Below are positions 9,632 to 19,008 of a stretch of DNA of 64,000 nt, in pieces. Source of the stretch: Pseudomonas brassicacearum (GTDB taxonomy: Bacteria > Pseudomonadota > Gammaproteobacteria > Pseudomonadales > Pseudomonadaceae); the NCBI RefSeq assembly GCF_009601685.2, contig NZ_CP045701.2, forward strand, positions 620,001 to 684,000, in the 5' to 3' direction. A program made the translations under genes and the position numbers. How positions within the stretch are numbered: position 1 is the stretch's first letter; each line of letters opens with the position of its first letter. The notes under the pieces were generated by a model. That model did not search any database, was not told the DNA's origin, and saw only the letters and a list, made by a program, of their open reading frames with translations.

Positions 9632-10434
9632 AGTTGATGCTGGCCGAACCGTTCAAGAGCCTTTGGGCCGGGCGCGATGCGTTCGCCGAAGTCGAGGCGC
9701 TCAAGGGCGAGGTCTATCGCGAACTGGAAGCCCGGCGCACCTTGCGCACGGAGGTGGACGGTCGCGGTTTTTTCGTGAAGATCCACCGCGGCATCGGTTG
9801 GGGCGAGATCTTCAAGAACCTGTTCACCGCCAAGCTGCCGGTACTCGGCGCAGGGCAGGAATGGAAAGCCATCCAGCGTTTGCAGGAAGTCGGCGTGCCG
9901 ACCATGACCGCTGTCGCCTACGGCGAGAAGGGCAGCAACCCGGCAGACCAGCACTCGTTCATCGTCACCGAAGAGCTGGCGCCGACCGTCAGCCTTGAAG
10001 ACTTCAGCATCGACTGGGTCAAGCAACCGCCGCAACCGGCACTCAAGCGTGCCCTGATCGCCGAAGTGGCGCGCATGACCGGCATGATGCACCGCGCCGG
10101 GGTCAATCATCGCGACTGCTACATCTGCCATTTCCTGTTGCACACCGACAGGCCAGTGACACCTGCCGATTTCAAACTTTCGGTGATCGACCTGCACCGT
10201 GCCCAGACCCGTCCAGCCATTACCACTCGCTGGCGCAACAAAGACCTGGCGGCGCTGTATTTCTCGGCGCTGGACATCGGCCTGACCCGGCGCGACAAAC
10301 TGCGTTTCCTCAAGGGCTATTTCCAGCAGCCGCTGCGCCGAATCCTCGCTGAAGAGGCGTCCTTGCTGGCCTGGCTCGAAGGCAAGGCCAATAAGCTGTA
10401 TGCCCGCAAGCAGCGATATGGGGACGCGCTCTGA
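9628..10434 (+). CDS. waaP: Heptose I phosphotransferase (LPS kinase)
   Basis: Phosphorylates inner-core heptose I; essential in P. aeruginosa. The 268-residue protein has an eukaryotic-like kinase fold: a lysine in FFVKIHRG (Lys51) for ATP, the catalytic loop HRDCYICHFLL with Asp163, and the metal-binding Asp of VIDLHRAQ (Asp188). All three are intact. The gene overlaps waaG by ATGA and is followed by three further kinase-fold genes without gaps, so a sequence of core phosphorylations by one operon is expected. Confidence 0.97.
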   Translation: MKLMLAEPFKSLWAGRDAFAEVEALKGEVYRELEARRTLRTEVDGRGFFVKIHRGIGWGEIFKNLFTAKLPVLGAGQEWKAIQRLQEVGVPTMTAVAYGEKGSNPADQHSFIVTEELAPTVSLEDFSIDWVKQPPQPALKRALIAEVARMTGMMHRAGVNHRDCYICHFLLHTDRPVTPADFKLSVIDLHRAQTRPAITTRWRNKDLAALYFSALDIGLTRRDKLRFLKGYFQQPLRRILAEEASLLAWLEGKANKLYARKQRYGDAL

Positions 10435-11168
10435 TGTCGGGTTGGAATCTGGAACCGGCCTACGCCGATCTGGCGCAGGATTTCGGTAGCCTCGAAGCGG
10501 TATTCGCGTTGCAAGGGGAGCGGTTGACCCGTGATCCGTTGTCAGAGGTGATCCGGGTGCAGCGAAACGGCGTGAATTACTACGTCAAGCGCTACGTCGG
10601 GGCCGGCAAAGGCTTGCGGCGCTACCTGGGCAAGCCGCGGGTCAAGTCTGAATGGCAGAACCTCAAGCGCTTCGCCAAATGGGGCATTCCCACCGCCGAA
10701 GTCGTGGGTTGGGGCTTGGAGCGAAACGGCGCGACCTATGCCCGTGGCGCGATGATCACCCGCGAGCTGCCGCATACCGAAGACCTTTCGGCCCTGGCCG
10801 AGCGTCGCGATCCAAGGCTGGCCGACCGCGCCTGGGTCGACAATGTGAGCCGGCAACTGGCCGTCTACACGCGGACCATGCACGATCATCGTTTCACCCA
10901 TAACGACCTGAAGTGGCGCAACCTGTTGATCGATGACCAAGCGAAGCTGTTCCTGATCGACTGCCCGAACGGCGCCTTCTGGCGTGGCTTCTGGCTCAAG
11001 TACCGTATCACCAAGGATCTGGCATGCCTGGACAAAGTGGCCAAGTATCACTTGTCGGCCACGAAGCGCCTGCGGTTCTACCTGCAATACCGCCAGCGCG
11101 ACCGGCTCGATGCGTGTGACAAGAAACGCATCCGTCACGTGGTGAGATTTTTCGAGGGGCGTGAATGA
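10434..11168 (+). CDS. LPS core kinase-fold protein (WapP-like)
   Basis: A 244-residue member of the lipopolysaccharide kinase (Kdo/WaaP) family. The ATP lysine is likely that of NYYVKRYVG (near residue 46). The catalytic loop is FTHNDLKWRNLLID (near residues 155-168) and the metal site LFLIDCPNG follows, all intact. Position directly after waaP matches the P. aeruginosa gene believed to phosphorylate heptose II, so a role in inner-core phosphorylation is inferred. Overlaps waaP by one base and the next kinase gene by four. The exact phosphorylation site cannot be read from sequence. Confidence 0.85.
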   Translation: MSGWNLEPAYADLAQDFGSLEAVFALQGERLTRDPLSEVIRVQRNGVNYYVKRYVGAGKGLRRYLGKPRVKSEWQNLKRFAKWGIPTAEVVGWGLERNGATYARGAMITRELPHTEDLSALAERRDPRLADRAWVDNVSRQLAVYTRTMHDHRFTHNDLKWRNLLIDDQAKLFLIDCPNGAFWRGFWLKYRITKDLACLDKVAKYHLSATKRLRFYLQYRQRDRLDACDKKRIRHVVRFFEGRE

Positions 11169-11917
11169 CTGATTTTCTGGCCGCTGAAGACCGGGCGTTG
11201 TTGCAACGTCATGGCCTGGACAGCTTCGAGGCCTTGTGGGCGCGGGAACTGGACGCGGTGGACGAACCCAACACCTCGGGTGACGGCTGGAGCAGCGTGT
11301 TCCGGCTGGAGCTGGAGGGGCAGGGTTATTACCTCAAGCGCCAGAGCAATTACCTGACCCGGACCTTGTCCCACCCTTTTGGCGAGCCAAGTTTCTCCCG
11401 AGAGTTTCGCAACATCAGCCGTTATCGCCAACTGGGCATTCCGGCCCTGCAAGCGGTGTTCTATGGCCAGCGCAAGGTGAGCGGCGAGGTGCGGGCGATT
11501 CTGCTGACCCGCGCCCTGGACGGCTGGGATGACCTGGATTCGCTGGTGCAGCGCTGGTCGAGCCTGACGGCGGCGCAGCGCACCACCATCCTCAACGCCT
11601 GCGGTCAGTTGGCGCGGCGCCTGCACGGCATGCATCAGGTGCACGGTTGCTTCTATCCAAAACACATCTTCCTGCAAGCCACCGCCGACGGCTTCCAGGC
11701 GCAACTGATCGACCTGGAAAAGACCCGGCCGCTACTGTTCGGTCTGCGGGATCGAGTCAAGGACCTGGAGCCTTTGCTGCGGCGTGCCTCTGTCTGGAGT
11801 GATGCCGATGTGCGCCAGCTGCTGTCCAGTTATCTGGACCAGCCGCTCGACAGTGGGCTGGTCGACCGCTGGATGACCCGTCTGAACGCTCGGCGCAGCC
11901 ACAAGGAAGCCCGTTGA
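11165..11917 (+). CDS. LPS core kinase-fold protein (InaA/WapQ-type)
   Basis: A 250-residue protein of the lipopolysaccharide kinase family. The nucleotide lysine lies in GYYLKRQSNY (near residue 59). The catalytic loop is diverged: VHGCFYPKHIFL has His-Gly-Cys where active members have H-x-D, although LIDLEKTRP keeps the metal Asp. InaA-like members share this HGxxYPKHI form, so activity is possible but uncertain. It overlaps both neighbours (ATGA, TGATG) in the waaP run. Confidence 0.8.
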   Translation: MTDFLAAEDRALLQRHGLDSFEALWARELDAVDEPNTSGDGWSSVFRLELEGQGYYLKRQSNYLTRTLSHPFGEPSFSREFRNISRYRQLGIPALQAVFYGQRKVSGEVRAILLTRALDGWDDLDSLVQRWSSLTAAQRTTILNACGQLARRLHGMHQVHGCFYPKHIFLQATADGFQAQLIDLEKTRPLLFGLRDRVKDLEPLLRRASVWSDADVRQLLSSYLDQPLDSGLVDRWMTRLNARRSHKEAR

Positions 11918-13377
11918 TGCACTTGTCCGAATTGAAGAATTCCGGCCGCAGCCCCGGCCTGCCCCTGAGCCTGGAACTGGCCGATGCCGCCGGCCCGGCG
12001 AAGTTGCAACTGCTTTCGCTGTTGCGGGTGTTGCCGGGGCAGCGTTATGTCGGTGCTGGCGTCTGGCGTGGCCGGCCGGTGTTGGCCAAATTATTGGTGG
12101 GCAACAAGGCTGCCCGGCATTTCCAGCGGGAACTGCAAGGCGTGCGCCTGCTGGCGGAGCAGGGGATGACCACGCCGTTGTTGCTGGCCGATGGCCTGAA
12201 AGAGGGTGAAGGCGGCTGGTTGTTGTTCGAATTGCTCGAAGGCGCCCAGAGCCTGGGGGATGCCTGGAAACAGGTCGAACACCTGCCCTTGCTGGCCGAC
12301 GAACAGACGGCGGTGCTGGCCGAAGCCCTGGGCGCTATCGCGCAATTGCACAGCAAAGGCCTGTGGCAGGAAGACCTGCACCTGGACAACCTGCTGCGTC
12401 ACGACGGCAAGCTCTACTTGATCGACGGCGCCGGCATCCGCGCTGAAATCCCAGGCCAACCGTTGTCGCGGCAGAAAGTATTGGAGAACCTGGGGGTGTT
12501 TTTTGCCCAGCTTCCCAAAGCCCTCCAGCCGTTCAATGAAGAACTGTTGGTGTATTACCTGCTGGGCAACGCCGAACATGCGCTGCCCATGGAGGCGCTG
12601 CAAAAACAGATCGACAAGGTGCAAGCCTGGCGCCTGAAGGATTTCCTCGAAAAAGTCGGGCGCGAGTGCAGCCTGTTCAGCGTGCGGCGCGGGCCGTTCG
12701 GCCTGCGGGCGATCCGTCGTGACGAAGAGGCGGCCATGATGCCGGTGCTGGAGCAGGCTGATGCCTTGCTCGACCAAGGCCACTTGTACAAGACCGGTGG
12801 CGCGGCGAGCGTCGGCAAAGTCGAGGTGAACGGTCGTACCTTGGTGATCAAGCGCTACAACATCAAGAACTTCGCCCATTGGCTCAAGCGCTTTTGGCGC
12901 CCGAGCCGCGCCTGGCATTCCTGGCGTGAAGGTCATCGCCTGGCCTTTCTCGGTATCGCCACGCCCAAGCCCCTGGCACTGCTGGAAAAGCGCTTCCTGT
13001 GGCTGCGCCGCGGCGCTTACCTGGTCACCGAACACCTGGCGGGGCCGGACATCATCGAGCGCTTCGGCCCCTACGTGCAAAACGGTGACGCCCCCGAGAC
13101 GGAGTTGCTGGCGCTGGATCGCTTGTTCGCCGACCTCATCCGCGAACGTATCAGCCACGGCGACTTCAAGGGCCACAACCTGTTCTGGCAACACGACCGC
13201 TGGGCGCTGATCGACCTCGACTCGATGTGCCAACACCGCACCCACGCCAGCTTCGCCCAGGCCTACGCCCGGGATCGCGCGCGGTTCATGCGCAATTGGC
13301 CGCAGGACAGTGCGCTGTATCGGGTGATCGATGAGCGGTTGCCCAAGGATGTCGATAGCGCGCCATCTGTCTTGTAA
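11917..13377 (+). CDS. Double kinase-domain LPS protein
   Basis: A 486-residue protein with two kinase-fold halves. The first half carries LWQEDLHLDNLLRHDG and YLIDGAGIRAE (near residues 148-175). The second has VIKRYNIKN for ATP (near 310), then SHGDFKGHNLFW and ALIDLDSMCQ (near 413-435). It corresponds in order to PA5006 of P. aeruginosa. The ATG is taken at the TGATG overlap with the upstream gene. Both halves keep the catalytic and metal Asp residues, so this may be a tandem kinase acting on LPS core sugars; its substrate is not known from the sequence. It ends the first overlapping gene block. Confidence 0.82.
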   Translation: MHLSELKNSGRSPGLPLSLELADAAGPAKLQLLSLLRVLPGQRYVGAGVWRGRPVLAKLLVGNKAARHFQRELQGVRLLAEQGMTTPLLLADGLKEGEGGWLLFELLEGAQSLGDAWKQVEHLPLLADEQTAVLAEALGAIAQLHSKGLWQEDLHLDNLLRHDGKLYLIDGAGIRAEIPGQPLSRQKVLENLGVFFAQLPKALQPFNEELLVYYLLGNAEHALPMEALQKQIDKVQAWRLKDFLEKVGRECSLFSVRRGPFGLRAIRRDEEAAMMPVLEQADALLDQGHLYKTGGAASVGKVEVNGRTLVIKRYNIKNFAHWLKRFWRPSRAWHSWREGHRLAFLGIATPKPLALLEKRFLWLRRGAYLVTEHLAGPDIIERFGPYVQNGDAPETELLALDRLFADLIRERISHGDFKGHNLFWQHDRWALIDLDSMCQHRTHASFAQAYARDRARFMRNWPQDSALYRVIDERLPKDVDSAPSVL

Positions 13378-13746
13378 CCGGTCACTGTTGGCAGAGATTG
13401 CTTCCCGCAGGGCTGCGCCTGTAGGAGCTGTCGAGCGAAGCGAGGCTGCGATCTTGCCCAGGTACTAGAGTCTCAAGCGAAAGATCAGAAGATCGTCCGA
13501 ACGCGGCCCGAGCCTTCGCCAGCACCTACAGAGCCCGGCGGGAAAAAACGCCCTCGCCAAAGGTGCGCGTGGCCCGTCAATAGCGCCAGGCGGCGCGCTC
13601 TAAACGCTCCCCACTCACCGCTAGAGGCTTGAGGCCGCTTTTAAGCTATAATCCCGCCCTTTAGCTGCCCTGCGCCTTGGGCGTGCGGCACATCAATTTT
13701 TCGAGGCGCTTGTCGCCCGTATGCAGACATAAGAGGCTAGACCCCT
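13378..13746. other. Intergenic stretch with degenerate repeat and a -10 box
   Basis: This 369-base gap separates the kinase block from the carbamoyltransferase gene. It holds a worn copy of the GTAGGAGCTG repeat family (13421-13530) and a TATAAT hexamer at 13647-13652 without a convincing -35, which may be the promoter for the downstream genes. No coding sequence is supported. Confidence 0.5.
13421..13530. repeat. Degenerate copy of GTAGGAGCTG hairpin repeat
   Basis: The left edge GTAGGAGCTGTCGAGCGAAG and the following GAGGCTGCGATCTT match the better-preserved copies at 34716 and 57055. The right arm (ending AGCACCTAC) has drifted. The element would fold as a long imperfect hairpin. Confidence 0.6.
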
Positions 13747-15504
13747 GTGGCATTGACGATTCTTGGCCTGTCCGGCGCCCTTAGCCATGATCCTTCCGCC
13801 GCGCTGTACATCGACGGCAAGCTGATCGCGGCGGCCGAGGAAGAGCGCTTCGTACGCGATAAACATGCAAAGAACCGCATGCCCTACGAATCGGCGAAGT
13901 TCTGCCTGGAGCAGGCCGGCATCAAGCCTTGCGACGTCGATGTGGTGGCGATCCCCTTCGCCCCGATCAGCCTGTTCGGCGAGGCGCGCTGGCACTACGC
14001 CAAGCGTTACTGGTACGCCCCGGACCGGGCCCTCGACGCGATCCTGATGGGCAACCGTCGCTACAAGCGCTATCGCCGCAAGATCGTCTGGTGCCTGGAG
14101 CAACTGGGCTTCGATCCGAAAAAGATCAAGATCGAGCCGGTCGAGCATCACCTGGCCCACGCCTCCAGCGCCTACCACTGCTCGGGCTTCCAGGAGAAAA
14201 CCGCAATCCTGGGCATCGACGGCAAGGGCGAATACGCCACGACCTTCTTTGGCTATGGCGAAAACGGCAAGATCCACAAGATCAAGGAATTTTTCGACCC
14301 GGACTCCCTGGGCGGCCTGTACGGCGCGATCACCGAGTTCCTGGGCTTTGAAATGCTCGACGGTGAGTTCAAGGTCATGGGCATGGCGCCCTACGGCGAT
14401 GCCACCAAGTACGATTTCTCGCGCCTGGCCTCTTTTGAAAACGGCGAGTTGGTGATCAACACCGACTACGCCAACGTGATCGGCCTGCGTCGCTATAAAG
14501 AGAAGGGCAAGGGTTTCTACTTCTCGCCGAAGCTGATCGAATGGCTCGGCCCGAAGCGTGAAGGCGACATTGCCGACGAACCGTACATTCATTACGCGGC
14601 AAGCATGCAGGCGCTGTTCGAAAAGCTCGCGCTGCAAATGATCGACCACTACCTGGGCGACGTGCTCAAGGAAACCGGCAAGCTGGCCTTCGCCGGCGGC
14701 TGCGCGTTGAACGTCAAGCTGAACCAGAAAATCATCGCCCGTGACGACGTCAAGGAGCTGTTCGTGCAACCGGCTTCCGGTGACGCCGGTACCGCGGTGG
14801 GTGCGGCGGCTTATGTGTCCCACGCCCGTGGCGTGCCGGTAGAGAAGATGGAACACGTCTACCTCGGCCCGGCCTACAGCAACGAAGACGTGATCGCCGC
14901 GTGCGCCCGTCATCCGAGCAAGCCTGCGTGGCGCAAGATCGACAACACCCCCGAGCGCATCGCCAAGATCATGGTCGACGGCAACCCGGTGGCCTGGTTC
15001 CAGGGACGCATGGAGTTTGGCCCACGAGCCTTGGGCGGTCGTTCGATCATCGGTTGCCCAAGCGCCAGCGGCGTGGCCGATCGGATCAACGAACAAATCA
15101 AGTTCCGCGAACGCTGGAGGCCTTTCTGCCCGTCGATGCTCGACACCGTTGCGCCGCAGATGATCAAGGTCGACCACCCGGCGCCGTTCATGACCTTCAC
15201 CTTCGAAGTGGCCGAAGAATGGAAAACCCGTGTGCCGGAAGTCGTCCATGAAGACGGCACCTCCCGGGCCCAGGTGCTCAAGCGCGAATACAACCCGCGC
15301 TACTACGACATGATGAAGGCCCTGGAAGTCCTGACCGGCAACGGCGTGTCGCTGAACACCTCGCTCAACCGTCGTGGCGAGCCGATGATCTGCTCGCCGA
15401 CCGACGCACTGAACATGTTCTTCGGTTCCGATCTGCAATACTTGATCATGGAAGACATCCTGGTGGTCAAAGACGGCGTGGACGCTTATGACACGCTCGG
15501 CTGA
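13747..15504 (+). CDS. wapO: LPS core carbamoyltransferase (NodU/CmcH family)
   Basis: Transfers a carbamoyl group from carbamoyl phosphate, probably to an inner-core heptose as in P. aeruginosa LPS. It is 585 residues from a GTG start (V-A-LTILGLSGALSHDPSAA). The N-terminal ASKHA-like half carries EEERFVRDKHAKNRMPYE and HHLAHASSAYHCSGF. The C-terminal half has EFGPRALGGRSI, RPFCPS and NTSLNRRGEPMICSPTDAL, all signatures of the carbamoyltransferase family. The gene overlaps the next glycosyltransferase by 17 bases. The symbol rests on synteny with PA5005. Confidence 0.9.
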   Translation: MALTILGLSGALSHDPSAALYIDGKLIAAAEEERFVRDKHAKNRMPYESAKFCLEQAGIKPCDVDVVAIPFAPISLFGEARWHYAKRYWYAPDRALDAILMGNRRYKRYRRKIVWCLEQLGFDPKKIKIEPVEHHLAHASSAYHCSGFQEKTAILGIDGKGEYATTFFGYGENGKIHKIKEFFDPDSLGGLYGAITEFLGFEMLDGEFKVMGMAPYGDATKYDFSRLASFENGELVINTDYANVIGLRRYKEKGKGFYFSPKLIEWLGPKREGDIADEPYIHYAASMQALFEKLALQMIDHYLGDVLKETGKLAFAGGCALNVKLNQKIIARDDVKELFVQPASGDAGTAVGAAAYVSHARGVPVEKMEHVYLGPAYSNEDVIAACARHPSKPAWRKIDNTPERIAKIMVDGNPVAWFQGRMEFGPRALGGRSIIGCPSASGVADRINEQIKFRERWRPFCPSMLDTVAPQMIKVDHPAPFMTFTFEVAEEWKTRVPEVVHEDGTSRAQVLKREYNPRYYDMMKALEVLTGNGVSLNTSLNRRGEPMICSPTDALNMFFGSDLQYLIMEDILVVKDGVDAYDTLG

Positions 15505-16618
15505 GCGACATGTGCTGCAGTTCTGCCACGGCTATGACGGGCCGTTCCTGGACTGCGCCCGTCAGTACGCCAGCCTGTTCGCGGGCACTGGCTATCGCGT
15601 GACCACGGTGTTTCTCACCGGGGCGGCGGATGCGCAAGTCGCCGCCGCCTGTGCCTCGGACGAGGTGCTGTTCATGGAGTACAGCTCCAGTGCCATTCGT
15701 GGCCTGAAGCTGGGCGCCATTGGCGATCTGCGCAAGATTGCCGCCTCACGCAATTTCAGTTTCTGCATTGCTCATCGCTTCAAACCGATCTACATCGCCC
15801 TGCTCGGCACCCGCTTGCCGGTGATCGGCGTGCATCATGCCTTCGGTGACTACGAGCGGCGCACCCGCCGGCTGTTCGCCCAGTTTTTTTGCAAGCGCCT
15901 GAGCCTGCTTGGGGTGTCCGATGCGGTGCGCGACGACATGCGCCGCTGCCTGCCGAAATGGCCGGCTGCCCGGATCCAGACCCTCTACAACCGAATCGAC
16001 CTCGATGCCACGCAGGCCAGCCTGGTTTCCCGGGAGGAGGCGCGGCAGACCCTGGGGCTGGACGCGCATGCCTGGATTGTCGGCAATGTCGGCCGTCTGC
16101 ACCCGGACAAGGACCAGGCCACGCTGTTGCGCGGCTTTGCTGCGGCGCTGAAGTATTTGCCGGCCAACAGTCAGCTGGCGATTCTCGGCAAGGGCCGTCT
16201 GGAGCAGGACCTCCGGGCGTTGGCGCTGGAATTGGGCATCGCCGACCGCGTGCTGTTGCTCGGCCAGGTGCCCGAGGCGCGCCGTTATTTCCGTGCGTTC
16301 GATGTGTTTGCCCTGAGTTCCGACCATGAGCCGTTTGGCATGGTGCTGCTCGAAGCCATGGCTGCCGGTGTACCGTTGCTGGCCACTGCTTGCGGTGGCG
16401 CCAGGGAAGTGGTCGAAGGCGTCGGTATCCTGTTTCCGTTCGGTGACGCCGAGCACATGGCCCAGGGGCTGCAACACCTGGCGGCCATGGACGATCTGCA
16501 GCGTCGCCAATGCGCCGAACTGATGCTCGACCGCTTGCGCGAACGCTTCTCGGATCGCGCCGTACGCGAGGCATTCTGGCGTTTGCCCCAAGTCACCGAA
16601 CTGGCGCCGAGGGCCTGA
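15488..16618 (+). CDS. wapH: LPS core glycosyltransferase (WapH-like, GT4)
   Basis: A 376-residue GT-B glycosyltransferase. The donor-binding stretch SSDHEPFGMVLLEAMAAGVPLLAT near residues 277-300 contains the E-x7-E pair of GT4 enzymes, and GNVGRLHPDKDQATLLRGF near 196 is the usual Rossmann-linker segment. It follows the carbamoyltransferase with a 17-base overlap and precedes the Mig-14-like gene with no gap, the same order as PA5005-PA5004-PA5003. A role in adding an outer-core sugar is inferred from synteny; sugar specificity is not readable. Confidence 0.85.
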   Translation: MTRSAERHVLQFCHGYDGPFLDCARQYASLFAGTGYRVTTVFLTGAADAQVAAACASDEVLFMEYSSSAIRGLKLGAIGDLRKIAASRNFSFCIAHRFKPIYIALLGTRLPVIGVHHAFGDYERRTRRLFAQFFCKRLSLLGVSDAVRDDMRRCLPKWPAARIQTLYNRIDLDATQASLVSREEARQTLGLDAHAWIVGNVGRLHPDKDQATLLRGFAAALKYLPANSQLAILGKGRLEQDLRALALELGIADRVLLLGQVPEARRYFRAFDVFALSSDHEPFGMVLLEAMAAGVPLLATACGGAREVVEGVGILFPFGDAEHMAQGLQHLAAMDDLQRRQCAELMLDRLRERFSDRAVREAFWRLPQVTELAPRA

Positions 16619-17515
16619 ATGTTCAATCGATTCCAAGGCTGGCGTGAGCGTGGCTGGACAGCCGTAGACGCGTCGATTTATGCCCAGGCCTGGCAACGTT
16701 TTGGCGGCAGTGTGGCGACCCATCCCCTGGTGGTCGAGCGCCTGGCGGCCTTGGCCGGGATCCCCGTGCGTTACCTGGCGTTCGAACAGGGCGGTGAGCT
16801 CAAGGCGGCCATACCGACCTGGGGCCGCGACCTGGCGTTGTCCAAAGACGTGCTCAAGCGCAGCGGCAAGAAGGGGTTGTTCGACCTGGGCAATGCCGAA
16901 TTGATCCTGCCGGCAGCGCCGGATGCACAAGCGCCGTTGCGTCATCGGGGTCGTTACCTGTCGGCCCTCAATGAGGGGCGCTTCAGTGGCTTGAAGTTGC
17001 AGCAGGAACAACTGGCCATGGCCCGTACGCCGGAAGAACTGTCCAAGAAGTTTCGCTACAACCAGCGCCGTGAGCTGCGCTTGCTGGAAGAGGCGGGCGG
17101 GGTGGTCCGGCCGGTCGGCGAGTTTTCCAGTGCCGAGCTGGCCTCGATCTACTGCGACCTGTTCCTGCGTCGCTGGGGCTTTGCGGCCACTGGTGCCGAG
17201 CGCATGGGCGAGGTAATCGAGTTGCTGCGTGAATGGCTGATCGGTTCGGTGATCTTCCTCAACGATGCGCCGATTGCCATCCAGTTGGTGTATCGCGTCG
17301 AAGCGCCCGAGTGGATCAGCGTCGAGTACATCAACGGTGGCGTCGACCCACAGACTCGCGAATTCAGCCCTGGCAGTGTATTGAGCTTTCTCAACACCCA
17401 AAGCGCCTGGGAACATGCCCGTGCCGCCGGCAAGCCGTTGCGTTTTTCGTTCGGCCGGGCGGACCGGGAATACAAGGACCGTTGGTGCAACCCCGTGCCG
17501 GTGTTTGCCGTATGA
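16619..17515 (+). CDS. Mig-14-like protein (GNAT-fold acyltransferase family)
   Basis: A 298-residue homologue of Salmonella Mig-14, a factor in resistance to antimicrobial peptides; PA5003 is the Pseudomonas counterpart by position. The central segment KKFRYNQRRELRLLEEAGG and the later WISVEYINGGVDP with RFSFGRADREYKDRW near the C-terminus fit the FemAB/GNAT-like acyltransferase fold of this family. It starts directly after the upstream stop and overlaps dnpA by four bases. An envelope-modifying role is consistent with the LPS context; the reaction is unknown. Confidence 0.8.
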   Translation: MFNRFQGWRERGWTAVDASIYAQAWQRFGGSVATHPLVVERLAALAGIPVRYLAFEQGGELKAAIPTWGRDLALSKDVLKRSGKKGLFDLGNAELILPAAPDAQAPLRHRGRYLSALNEGRFSGLKLQQEQLAMARTPEELSKKFRYNQRRELRLLEEAGGVVRPVGEFSSAELASIYCDLFLRRWGFAATGAERMGEVIELLREWLIGSVIFLNDAPIAIQLVYRVEAPEWISVEYINGGVDPQTREFSPGSVLSFLNTQSAWEHARAAGKPLRFSFGRADREYKDRWCNPVPVFAV

Positions 17516-18924
17516 ACCCACCGATGAGCCGCAAGCAACAGTTGCTCAGGCGCCACCGTCGCAACAAGCGCGTGGGGCTGCTGCTGGCCCTCATCGCGCT
17601 GGTCTTGCTGGGTGTGGCAGTGGCCTGGTGGTTGCCCCTGGTGCTGGCGGTGCTGGGCTGGATCGCCCATGAGGCGTGGTTCGCCGATCATCTGTTCTAT
17701 TCGCCCAGGGAGGATTACCAGTACAGCTTCCCACCGTTCACCCAGCAACCCAAGGTACATCTCAATGCCGGGCGGCTGCGGCTGGACGAAGGCGTGATCC
17801 TGGACGATGGCGCGACGCTGATTCTCGCGTTGCGGGTCAAGAGCACCTGGCTGGGGCGCTTCATCGACCCGATCGTCGAATTGTCGGGCGATGAAAGGGA
17901 CCTGCAAACCTTCGAGCGCGGGGTCAACGGCCTGCGCTATCTCAACCTCAGCGAGCAGGGCCCTGCGTTGTCCCGGGGCGAGCTGCGCCTGCGCGGGCGC
18001 TTTTGTCGTTTGCTGGGCGAGCCGACGCTATGGTCCTTCACAGCGCCGCCAGTGCAGCGTCAGCGGGTGATGGTCATCGCTCCCCACGCCGACGATGCGG
18101 AGCTGGCCGCCTACGGCTTGTACAGTCAGGCTGACGAAGCTTGGGTCGTCACGCTGACCGCCGGTGAAATCGAAGCCGAGCATTATCAGCAGATGGGGCT
18201 GGACCGCGTCGAAGCAGCGCGGCTCAAGGGTCGTTTGCGCGCCTGGGACAGCATTGCGGTACCGCGTTGGGCCGGGGTACCTGAAGCGCATTGCGTGCAG
18301 TTGGGTTACTTCTGCCTGCAACTGGCCGCCATGCAAGCGGCGCCGAGCCAACCACAAGGTTCTCGCGAGGCTGACCTGAGCGATACGCGGCTGTTCCGTC
18401 AGTTGAACCCGTTCCTGCTGCCCGGCGATGCCGACGGCGCGCCGACCTGGAACAACCTGTTGGCGGACCTGCGCGAACTGCTGCTCAAGGCGCGTCCCGA
18501 GGTCATTGTGTTGCCGCATCCGACCCTTGATCCGCACCCCGATCATCTCTGCGCCCATCATGCCGTCCTCCAAGCCCTCGAAGGCCTGGAATGGCAACCG
18601 ACCATGCTGTTGGGCTATGCCAATCACCTGCATGACAATGACCGTTGGCCCATGGGGAATGCGGGCACGGGCATTGCGTTGCCGCCGTGTTTCGATCCGG
18701 CCCTGCCAATGCATCCTGTCAGCCTGCCGCTGGCGGTGCCTGAACAGCGCGACAAGGCCATGGCGCTGGGCATGATGCATGACCTGCAGCCGCGCCCGCC
18801 GTTCAAACGTCGCCTGCGCCGTGGCATCCAGCGCCTGTTGGCTAGGCGCGCGGGCTCGTCATACGGCGAGAACGAATTTTTTCGCAAGGCTGTGCGTCGC
18901 CATGAACTGTTCTGGCGGCTGTAA
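17512..18924 (+). CDS. dnpA: PIG-L/LmbE-family de-N-acetylase DnpA
   Basis: A 470-residue protein with an N-terminal basic segment (MSRKQQLLRRHRRNKR) followed by one hydrophobic helix (about residues 23-52), then a PIG-L deacetylase domain from about residue 180. The zinc motif PHADDAELAAYG and the distal HPTLDPHPDHLCAHH are intact. In P. aeruginosa DnpA (PA5002) influences fluoroquinolone persistence and is thought to modify LPS or another surface glycan. The ATG at 17512 was chosen over upstream in-frame codons because it forms an ATGA overlap with the Mig-14-like gene. A strong terminator follows. Confidence 0.9.
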   Translation: MNPPMSRKQQLLRRHRRNKRVGLLLALIALVLLGVAVAWWLPLVLAVLGWIAHEAWFADHLFYSPREDYQYSFPPFTQQPKVHLNAGRLRLDEGVILDDGATLILALRVKSTWLGRFIDPIVELSGDERDLQTFERGVNGLRYLNLSEQGPALSRGELRLRGRFCRLLGEPTLWSFTAPPVQRQRVMVIAPHADDAELAAYGLYSQADEAWVVTLTAGEIEAEHYQQMGLDRVEAARLKGRLRAWDSIAVPRWAGVPEAHCVQLGYFCLQLAAMQAAPSQPQGSREADLSDTRLFRQLNPFLLPGDADGAPTWNNLLADLRELLLKARPEVIVLPHPTLDPHPDHLCAHHAVLQALEGLEWQPTMLLGYANHLHDNDRWPMGNAGTGIALPPCFDPALPMHPVSLPLAVPEQRDKAMALGMMHDLQPRPPFKRRLRRGIQRLLARRAGSSYGENEFFRKAVRRHELFWRL

Positions 18925-18937
18925 GGGCCCTGGGCCT

Positions 18938-18979
18938 GGCCTGTTTGCGCTACGGCGCAAACAGGCCTCCGTTTATTTA
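18938..18979 (+). terminator. Terminator after dnpA
   Basis: A perfect 13-base stem (GGCCTGTTTGCGC / GCGCAAACAGGCC) closes a TACG loop (UACG in RNA, a stable UNCG tetraloop closed by C-G) and is followed by a T-rich stretch GTTTATTTAT. It should separate the wapO-dnpA unit from ssg. Confidence 0.8.
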
Positions 18980-19008
18980 TCAAGTCGTTCGGTGCCGCAA
19001 GGAAGACG

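Noticed and set aside
17233..17511. Longer N-terminus for DnpA
   Set aside because: The extension lies inside the Mig-14-like gene in another frame; an ATGA overlap at 17512 gives the natural start.
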